A stretch of 64,000 bases of DNA. Source: Plasmopara viticola (lineage: Eukaryota; Oomycota; Peronosporomycetes; Peronosporales; Peronosporaceae). Below, piece by piece: positions 57,139-64,000 of this stretch. Where the stretch lies: NCBI GenBank assembly GCA_001695595.3, contig MBPM02000040.1, forward strand, positions 248,001-312,000, read 5' to 3'. The position numbers and the translations under genes are program-made. Below the pieces are notes generated by a model that was given only the letters and a program-made list of their open reading frames with translations, had not been told where the DNA came from and searched no databases. The stretch's first letter is position 1. Each line of letters starts with the position of its first letter.

Positions 57139-57240
57139 TCGCAATCGAGTTAAGCCGTACAAGTGGCGTATTACCCACGTGGTCTAGGATCGAGTTGAGA
57201 ATCTTAGGCTCCAACTGACGAGGACGGTGCACATGTGGCT
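57139..57240 (-). pseudogene. Displaced N-terminal piece of the arm B cystathionine beta-synthase
   Basis: Reads on the minus strand HVHRPRQLEPKIL, SILDHVGNTPLVRLNSIA, matching residues 26-57 of copy A. It ends at the insertion point of the 6-kb element and joins to a Copia-3 fragment on its other side. The first 25 residues are missing. Confidence 0.9.
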
Positions 57241-57249
57241 TCACAGGTG

Positions 57250-59220
57250 ATCCATTCGAAGGTTCATCTTAAAAGCTAGCTCGTACGAGAGTAGACCGTA
57301 TTTCTGGAGCGATTAATTGAATAAACCGCTATATTAACCGCTTCCGCCCACCATCATCGGAACGCTCTTGTAGTTTAACATGCTACGGGCTTTCTCGATG
57401 ATAGTCCAGTTCATACGCTCCGCCACTCCGTTCTGCTGCGGGCTGTATGGAACGGAGCGCTGGTGTACAATGCCGTTCTCTTGGCATGTTTCAGCCATTT
57501 TCTTGTTTTCGAACTCGGTTCCGTCGTCAGATCGCAAACATCTTGGTCGTGCACCCACTGGTTTTTGTATAACGTCAGGAAACCCTTCACTCTTGCTCTT
57601 GATCAGAAAAAACGCAACATATCGTGAAAAATCATCCACAAACGTGAGAACGTATTTGGCACCACCCTTCGAGACAGTTCTCATCGGCCCCATGATATCT
57701 GTGTGAACAAGCTCCAACACACGTGACGTTTTTGTCATCGAACGAGACGGAAACATCGAGACCGTCTGCTTGCCCTTCAAACGCCCGGCACACAATGTTT
57801 CCACATTTTGCTTAATATTTGGGATACCATTAGTTAAGCGCTGTGTCCTGATCAGCGCATCCTTGCTGGGTGCCCCATGCGTGCATGCCAAAGCTCCCAC
57901 TGATCGTCAGCCCCAGAATTTTTAACGAGACATGCTTCTTAATCACAGTCGAGGAAATACGACTTTCCAACTTTTGTGCTCGGCGCAATTGCTTGCTTTT
58001 TGATCCAGATGACGCATGACAATGACGAACACGAAAATTCCACACTCATATCACGCTCATCCAGCTTGCCAACTGACAGCAACCTTCTGTCGAGTCCGGG
58101 AATGTTTAGAACTTCAACCATGCGAATGCCCATTCCGTCCAAACCAATCAGTTTCACCGTGCCGGCTCTTTGACGAGCCACTTCTTCCCGTCTGCAATCG
58201 TAACTTCGATGGTAGCTTCTTGGCCCTTGTAATCAAACAAGTATTTCCTATGTGGGGTCATGTGGGGTGTTGCTCCACTGTCAATCAGCCATCCTGATGA
58301 CTTTCCTTCACCAACAGCAAACACTGGATCGTCGCTATTTAATCTCTTACAGGCCGAGCAATACCACTTCATGTGCCCAAACTGGTCACAGTTGAAGCAC
58401 TTGCCCTTAAATTGACCGTTATTGTGTGGAGGACCACCTTTTCATCCATTTTCCGGTCCACCTTTTAATCTTCTAGCGTTTTCATTTGCGTAAAACGCTT
58501 TCTCCGTAGCTTCGTTCCTCTGCAGCTTCTCTGATTTGTTAAGCAGCTTCTCTTCGATTTCAATCAACGAATTGTCCTTCGTTATTTCCACAATCGACGA
58601 AATTAAGTCATACTCCGAAGGTAGACTGCTGAGACGTACCACCAGCTGGCGTGAATCATCAATTTGCTCTCCCGTAGTCTATAGTCCCACTGCTAGCTCG
58701 TCAAAAGAATCCAGATGCTATGCCATGCTTGTTCCACTTTCCATCTTGAAGTCGTGTAGTCGACGAGTCATCTTCACACGATTGTGAAGAGTCGAGCGAC
58801 GGTAGAAATCGTGGAGGGTTCCCCACACCTTCATAGCGCGCGTAGCCGACCGAATCTTGGTCTGGTGCTGGATGTCAACGCTTTAAGCAATGATGCCTAT
58901 TGCCTTGGCATCATTAATCAGCCACGTCTCCGTGACGTCCTTCTCTTCCTTGACGGCCATGATGTGTCTCAGGAGACCCTCTCGCGCCAGGATCATCCTC
59001 ATGTTGAACTCCCAATGGTAATAGCTACCACAGCCTAGGAGGACTTCGGTGCGCTTGTTAATAGTGGGCGAGGACGTTGCTTGAGAAGGAAGGCTTGCTG
59101 CGGCTGTTAACCTGTTGAGTAGAAAGTGAAATACCGAAGTGAATATATTTATATAGACCAATGAACGGCAACCATATGTAATTACTACTTGTATGTACTG
59201 TGACGCCATCCGCCTCATTC
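57250..59220 (-). mobile_element. Copia-3: truncated Copia element (gag, protease, part of integrase)
   Basis: Minus strand. 59218-58883 and 58642-58442 are Gag pieces (YYHWEFNMRMILAREGLL; LPSEYDLISSIVEITKDNS). 58372-58154 is the protease (LIDSGATPHMT), then 58181-57939 and 57900-57334 the integrase ([31 protein letters not shown]). The integrase continues in another frame to about 57270 (AEAVNIAVYSINRS) and then joins CBS sequence. RT and RNase H are missing. It has stops and frameshifts. Its proteins are close to those of Copia-1. A TG..CA LTR was not securely identified; a candidate is near 59115-59390. Confidence 0.8.
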
Positions 59221-60347
59221 AGCGGTGAAATTTTAACAGAGTCTAGCTTTTGGGATGTGTAGTCACGTGATATTCGCTGACGACACTCGACAACTTCCGA
59301 AGATAATAAGAAACGGACAGAAGCATTCGAAACTTGACGGCCGACCCAAGTTCGTAGCCGCTGTTGCTGCAGATAATTGAAGCGGATATGCTTCAAAATA
59401 TGGTGACTAGTATTCGTTGGAAGTCGCTTCCAAAATCGTCATCAAGTGATGCGTTGCTGATGACACAGACCGATGACATAATCCTGATGCTTGATCTTGC
59501 AGTGAAAACTTTAGATCAACCGAGTTGCGATGCTCAATTGAAGAAGAATGTGATGTCTTTAACCGCATGTTTCCGGAGTGTCGAAATATGCAGAAGCGCT
59601 TGAATGTGCTGGTGGTGTGCGCAACGAAGTACAACAAGACGCTATCAGATAAGTTCGACACGCGAAAGTCGGTGTCGGTGCCAGCTCCGGGCTACCATTC
59701 GTTCATGAAGTATTTTGCTCGATTTATCGACACCGTCGAACTTCTTTGGTATTTGGGAGGACCCTGTGTTATCGAAAGTATTAGAAGTGATCATTTCAAA
59801 AGTCGAAGTGGACTTCTTTGAAAAATCGTAAAAGAGGCAATTCATCGTTCTCAAAAGTTGCAAAATGCCCAAGTAAGCCCTCGACTTTAATCGTTGATAG
59901 GCGTGTTGTACTTGATATGCACACACAAATTCATCAAGTGCGAAATATACCTTGCGCACTCCTGCAAGTTTTAGGACGGCAAGTTCTGAACAGTTGGATG
60001 TGAAATTTTTAGCTTAGCCAATTAAATTTTATCACTTAACTTTTTTAGCAGATAGTCACCGCATGTCCATGCTGTTGAGGCATTAGAAAATTTCTGCTTA
60101 AATTGGAGCACAACGTTCAAAAGGGAGTGGAAGCAATATATTACGATATCGTCTGCCAATACTCATCAACATTCGCCTGCTACAGTGTCACATATGAGCA
60201 TGAGTTAGAAGGGGCTGGCCGATGGCAAAGTTGGGCTCAGAGATTGAAGTCAAGCGTCAGCACGGCAATTAATTTGAGCTATGGGCTGCGTATGCAGTGG
60301 GCGGTTTGTAAGAAAGAAACAACAGAGTGAACGAAGGTGCCGAGAAT
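59221..60347. other. Unassigned stretch with decayed ORFs
   Basis: Plus-strand ORFs at 59364-59603 (79 codons) and 59525-59821 (98 codons, containing VSVPAPGYHSFMKYFARF) overlap in different frames and could be one frameshifted coding region. Another lies at 60103-60330. I recognise no family. May be a decayed repeat. Confidence 0.35.
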
Positions 60348-60490
60348 TGAAAATGTTACTTGGGCACTAGTTGGCAAATTGCAAAAAGTGAATATATTTA
60401 TAAGTGCTAATTTTAAGTAATCACCAACTGATTGCAGATACCGGTACTTACCGATATGTAGTTGCTGGTCGAGGCGTCGATTCTCCAACA
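60348..60490 (-). repeat. Copia-4 3' LTR
   Basis: On the minus strand it starts TGTTGGAGAATCG after the polypurine stretch ATTGGGAG and ends TTTTCA, about 143 bp. It is shorter than the LTR of Copia-2 but similar at both ends (CGACGCCTCGACCAGC; CAAC-AGTGC). The 5' LTR is outside the window. Confidence 0.65.
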
Positions 60491-63400
60491 CTCCCAATCG
60501 ACTCGTCAGCACTTGGCGACTTGATGCCCAACTTGTTCCGGGGATTTTGAAACTGCACAGCGCTGATTGGCTTGGTCATCATGTCGGCCATCATGTCGTT
60601 TGTTGAGCAATACTGCAACACCACTTGGCCATCTTCTACCTTTTCACGAACAAAATGATAACGAATGTCGATGTGCTTGGTGCGCTTGTGAAATTCCGGG
60701 TTCTTGGCCAATGCAATGGAGCCCTGATTGTCCTCGTAAACTGTAACCGCTTCATCAGTTGTCAACTCACCCAATTCGCACAAGAAAGCCTTTAGCCATA
60801 TAGCCTCTTGTGTTGCCTCCGACAACGCCATGTATTCAGCTTCAGTAGATGACAGCGCCACCGTACGTTGCTTCTTGCTTCTCCAGCTGATGCATCCGCC
60901 GTTCATCATAAACGCATAGCCGCTCGTGCTCCTTCTTGTTGCAATATCTCCAGCCCAATCTGCATCCGTGAAACCTCGAAGTCCATCATCGCAGCCCGGT
61001 TGGAATTCAATACCATGTGTCCTTGTCCCTTGAATGTACCTGAAGACCCGCTTGAGTGCTTGCCAATGAGTAGGACATGGATCTGCCGCAAATTGGCTGA
61101 GTACTCCCACTGCTGCCGCGAGGTCTGGTCGAGTACATACCATAAGATACATGACGCACCCTACTGCATTTCGATAGGGGACTCCAGCCATGGTCACGTC
61201 GTGCTTACAACCGTCTTCACACATATTCTTTGTCAGTTTGAGGCCCGGATCTTGAGGTGTCTTGACCGGGTTACTGGCACCCATCTTAAAATTGTGCAAA
61301 ATATCACTTGCAAACTTATTCTGTCGCATCGAAATAACTCCACTTGTCTTGTCTTGCTCAATTTCAATTCCGAGGAAAAACTTGAGCTGGCCCATATCAG
61401 TCATCTCGAATCGATTACTTAATGCTTGCTTGGTATCTTGTAGAATCTTGACACTGCTGCTTGCGAGCACTAAATCATCAACGTAAAGAGCCACAAAGAT
61501 CATGGCTTGGTCGTTTCGCATCAAGTAAATGCAGTGGTCTGACTCACACTTCTTGAACCCAAGCGTAAGCATGAACTCGTCGATGGTCTTGTTCCACATG
61601 CGAGGTGACTGTTTCAGGCCGTATAGTGACCGCTTGAGCTTGCAAACAAAATTCGGGTGCTCTTGATTCACAAAGCCGTCCGGTTGCTCCATGTATATGT
61701 CTTCATCCAACGGTCCGTTAAGGAACGCTGTCTTGACGTCCATTTGATGCAGTGTAAGGCTGTATTTGGCAGCAAGACTAAACAGGATCCGAATTGATGT
61801 GAGCTTCGCCACCGGTGCAAACGTTTCATCATAGTCAATGCCGTACTTCTGTGAGAAGCCTTTAGCAACAAGACGAGCCTTAAACCTTTCAACTTCCCCG
61901 TCTTGATTCTCTTTCACGCGAAAAACCCATCTGCATCCAATCGCCTTGCGTCCTTTTGGCAATGGCACAATCTCCCAAGTTTGATTTTTATGCAGGGACT
62001 TAACCTCTGAGTCACAGGCTTCCTTCCACTTTACAGCGTCACTAGATTCCATAGCCGACTTGAATGAAGTCGGCATTTCTCCCACTGAATCCATGACGTA
62101 GGCCGCCTCAACATTGAAGCAGTCTTGTGCTGCTGCCGACATCTCTTTAAGTCCACGACCTTTGCTGAAGATTGTATGCCGCTTAATTCTTGGAATTTCT
62201 GTTGCTTTCTCGAGCGATTCATTTCGTTGGTGACGTTTCCTGCCCACCTCAATGTCAACATCGGAAGAAGTTGCCTCTTCTTCTTGTGATTCTTCATCAG
62301 TTTCTTCGACATCTTCGATGACAACTTCTTCATTGCAGTGATCACGCTTCCCAGTATCAAAGACCATTTCCATAAACCTGGCATCGCGACTGACTAGCAC
62401 ACGACGAGTTTGTAGTTCCTCAAAACGATACGCCTTTTCATGCTCGGAATAACCGATAAAGCGGCAGCGAACCGACCTTGCATCAAGTTTGGTGCGCTTT
62501 TCTTTGGGAACCGTGACAAATGCGTGGCAACCAAACACCTTAAGGTTTGCCAGCAATGGCTTTTTACCGGTCCAAATTTGGTGAGGTGACTTGTCGTGAG
62601 AAACAGCGCGTGTAGGACAACGATTTCGTAGGAATGCAGCGGTCATAACTGCTTCGCCCCAGTAAATTTTTGGTAATCCAGCGTGTTCCATCATGCACCT
62701 CGCGCACTCAACCAACGTTCGGTTCATGCGCTCAGCCACTCCATTCAGCTGTGGTGTGTACGGCGGGGTGAACTTTTGAGCGATTCCCCGGTCACTGCAA
62801 AACTTGGCCATTCTGTGCGATGTATATTCTCCACCATTGTCACTGCGAAGCGACTTCACTCGATATCCGGTTTGCGTTTCAGCAAGCGCGACATATTCAG
62901 CAAACTTGGTAAAAACTTCGGATTTGTTGCGCAGCAAGTATACCGTGCAAAAGTGTGATTTGTCATCAATAAATGTGACGAAATATCGCTTTTCACTAAA
63001 AGTAGGCGTCCGCATAGGGCCACAAACATCACTGTGGATGACCTCCAGCACTTGTTTCGCACGGTTAGGTGATGACTTGATGTAGCTTGTACGCGTTTGT
63101 TTGCCAAGCGAACATCCGTCACACGCCTCCCACTGCTTAACAGACGCAATGTCAATACCAGTTCCATAGTTTTTCTTAACAATGGCATCCAATCCACTAA
63201 AGCCAATGTGACCAAGTCGAAGGTGCCAGAGGTTCGAATTGGTGTCCCCATGGCATCCCATCGAAGTTGTCACATTTGCCGTCTCAGCTGGAATTGGTGT
63301 CATGCAGAGCTTGAACAAACCCTTTCCTTCGCGAGCACCAAGCTGCCATCGCAAACCTTTTGCATTTGCAAAGCAACCATCTCGCTCAAAGGTAACTGGT

Positions 63401-64000
63401 CCGACATCCTTCGTAAAACGGCCCACTGAAAACAAATTTCGCAGTAGTTTCGGAATGTGCCACACACGTGTAAGTACACCTTTCTTGATTCCACGTGGTG
63501 TTTGCATTGACATAACTATGTCACCCGTTCCAACCGCTTGAACAATACCGTCATCAGCGAGGTGTACGTCCACCGGAGACATGACCTTGTAGTTGATCAT
63601 GTACTCTTTCGAGTGCGTCATATGCTGAGTTGCACCCGAGTCTACCAGCCAAACACTGCTTGACTTGATAGCACTTGTGTCACCACCCACCGAAAATAGA
63701 AAGTCGCTAGAAACATCTTCAACTTGTGCGACATTCGCACGCTGTGGCCTTTGCCGCTCCGCATTATCGCGAATTCGCGCGGAACACTTGGCAATCCAAT
63801 GACCTTGTTCTCCACAGTAATGGCAAGATCCACTTGTCTTCGCCTGCACAAGACGTCCTTTGCGCTTGTTGTTATCATTAGCCATGAACGCTTGCCCTTG
63901 GTTGTGCGCGGCTCCATCGATGCCGCCACCCTGTTCCTTGCGCTTCATGTCTTCATGTAGTACCCGAGACGTCACGAGATCCCACGTCAACGAATCAGCA
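60448..64000 (-). CDS. Copia-4 Gag-Pol polyprotein, open to the window edge
   Basis: An uninterrupted frame of about 1183 codons on the minus strand; the 5' part of Gag lies beyond 64000. Order: Gag end, zinc knuckle [14 protein letters not shown], retropepsin [10 protein letters not shown], integrase zinc-binding HLRLGH..CDGC, integrase core with [24 protein letters not shown] and [14 protein letters not shown] with [14 protein letters not shown] block ([13 protein letters not shown]), [20 protein letters not shown], and RNase [15 protein letters not shown]. It ends TPRPATTYR inside its own 3' LTR. All catalytic motifs are present and no stop or frameshift is seen, so it may be active or recently active. 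Confidence 0.9.
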   Translation of the reverse strand, partial: ADSLTWDLVTSRVLHEDMKRKEQGGGIDGAAHNQGQAFMANDNNKRKGRLVQAKTSGSCHYCGEQGHWIAKCSARIRDNAERQRPQRANVAQVEDVSSDFLFSVGGDTSAIKSSSVWLVDSGATQHMTHSKEYMINYKVMSPVDVHLADDGIVQAVGTGDIVMSMQTPRGIKKGVLTRVWHIPKLLRNLFSVGRFTKDVGPVTFERDGCFANAKGLRWQLGAREGKGLFKLCMTPIPAETANVTTSMGCHGDTNSNLWHLRLGHIGFSGLDAIVKKNYGTGIDIASVKQWEACDGCSLGKQTRTSYIKSSPNRAKQVLEVIHSDVCGPMRTPTFSEKRYFVTFIDDKSHFCTVYLLRNKSEVFTKFAEYVALAETQTGYRVKSLRSDNGGEYTSHRMAKFCSDRGIAQKFTPPYTPQLNGVAERMNRTLVECARCMMEHAGLPKIYWGEAVMTAAFLRNRCPTRAVSHDKSPHQIWTGKKPLLANLKVFGCHAFVTVPKEKRTKLDARSVRCRFIGYSEHEKAYRFEELQTRRVLVSRDARFMEMVFDTGKRDHCNEEVVIEDVEETDEESQEEEATSSDVDIEVGRKRHQRNESLEKATEIPRIKRHTIFSKGRGLKEMSAAAQDCFNVEAAYVMDSVGEMPTSFKSAMESSDAVKWKEACDSEVKSLHKNQTWEIVPLPKGRKAIGCRWVFRVKENQDGEVERFKARLVAKGFSQKYGIDYDETFAPVAKLTSIRILFSLAAKYSLTLHQMDVKTAFLNGPLDEDIYMEQPDGFVNQEHPNFVCKLKRSLYGLKQSPRMWNKTIDEFMLTLGFKKCESDHCIYLMRNDQAMIFVALYVDDLVLASSSVKILQDTKQALSNRFEMTDMGQLKFFLGIEIEQDKTSGVISMRQNKFASDILHNFKMGASNPVKTPQDPGLKLTKNMCEDGCKHDVTMAGVPYRNAVGCVMYLMVCTRPDLAAAVGVLSQFAADPCPTHWQALKRVFRYIQGTRTHGIEFQPGCDDGLRGFTDADWAGDIATRRSTSGYAFMMNGGCISWRSKKQRTVALSSTEAEYMALSEATQEAIWLKAFLCELGELTTDEAVTVYEDNQGSIALAKNPEFHKRTKHIDIRYHFVREKVEDGQVVLQYCSTNDMMADMMTKPISAVQFQNPRNKLGIKSPSADESIGSVGESTPRPATTYR

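Noticed and set aside
59364..59821. Pair of plus-strand ORFs as one frameshifted gene
   Set aside because: Plausible, but no family recognised and no start or splice signal; kept only as unassigned.
1..64000. CRISPR arrays, rRNA and complete tRNA genes
   Set aside because: None seen. The tandem repeats present are an LTR expansion and simple repeats.

Overview
The window reads as nuclear DNA of a plant-pathogenic oomycete, most likely a downy mildew or Phytophthora relative. The host genes have short introns of about 40-110 bp with GT..AG ends. The repeats are Copia, L1-like LINE and MULE elements, and there is a Crinkler (CRN) effector-type gene with an LYLAK-type motif. Two genes for a protein with flagellar microtubule-inner-protein motifs suggest a zoospore-forming lineage such as Plasmopara. 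The species is an inference; family and domain calls come from reading translations, not from searches.

Left part (1-13.2 kb): the 5' part of a RING1/PRC1-like E3 ligase gene (minus strand, running off the window), then about 12 kb of repeat-derived, gene-poor DNA. This holds a MULE relic with a zinc-knuckle tail, a heavily decayed Copia element (Copia-1, 5.0-10.05 kb) and a second decayed MULE transposase on the minus strand (11.3-12.7 kb).

Gene-rich island (13.2-32 kb): a six-exon ARL2BP/BART gene, a five-exon DHHC palmitoyltransferase, a small unknown gene, a long serine-rich basic protein with a small coiled-coil ORF beside it, a three-exon dysferlin-domain protein of 1175 residues, a three-exon glutathione synthetase, an unknown two-barrel protein, a broken CRN gene and an IQ-motif protein. 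Exon structures for five genes (ARL2BP, DHHC, dysferlin-domain protein, glutathione synthetase, VPS33) were worked out by hand. In each, the phases close and the protein length comes out whole.

Right part (32-64 kb): a large inverted duplication. Arm A (32.1-37.06 kb) carries cystathionine beta-synthase, VPS33 and the flagellar-type gene, and ends in a scrambled adenosine kinase fragment. Arm B (46.5-51.1 kb plus a displaced piece at 57.1-57.2 kb) carries them in reverse, with an intact adenosine kinase but a ruined cystathionine beta-synthase. The roughly 9.5 kb spacer holds a Copia element (Copia-2, with both LTRs) and an eroded primase-helicase gene of D5 type, itself cut by a 326-bp SINE-like insertion with a perfect 12-bp target-site duplication. 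In arm B a 6-kb insertion carrying an L1-like LINE splits the cystathionine beta-synthase copy. Beyond it lie a truncated Copia (Copia-3), an unassigned stretch, and a Copia polyprotein (Copia-4) that is uninterrupted up to the window edge.

The sulfur-metabolism genes (cystathionine beta-synthase, glutathione synthetase, and adenosine kinase for the methyl cycle) are functionally related, but nothing here shows co-regulation. The strongest signals for follow-up are the inverted duplication with reciprocal gene loss, the D5-type primase relic with its nested SINE-like element, and the initiator-tRNA-type primer sites of the Copia elements.
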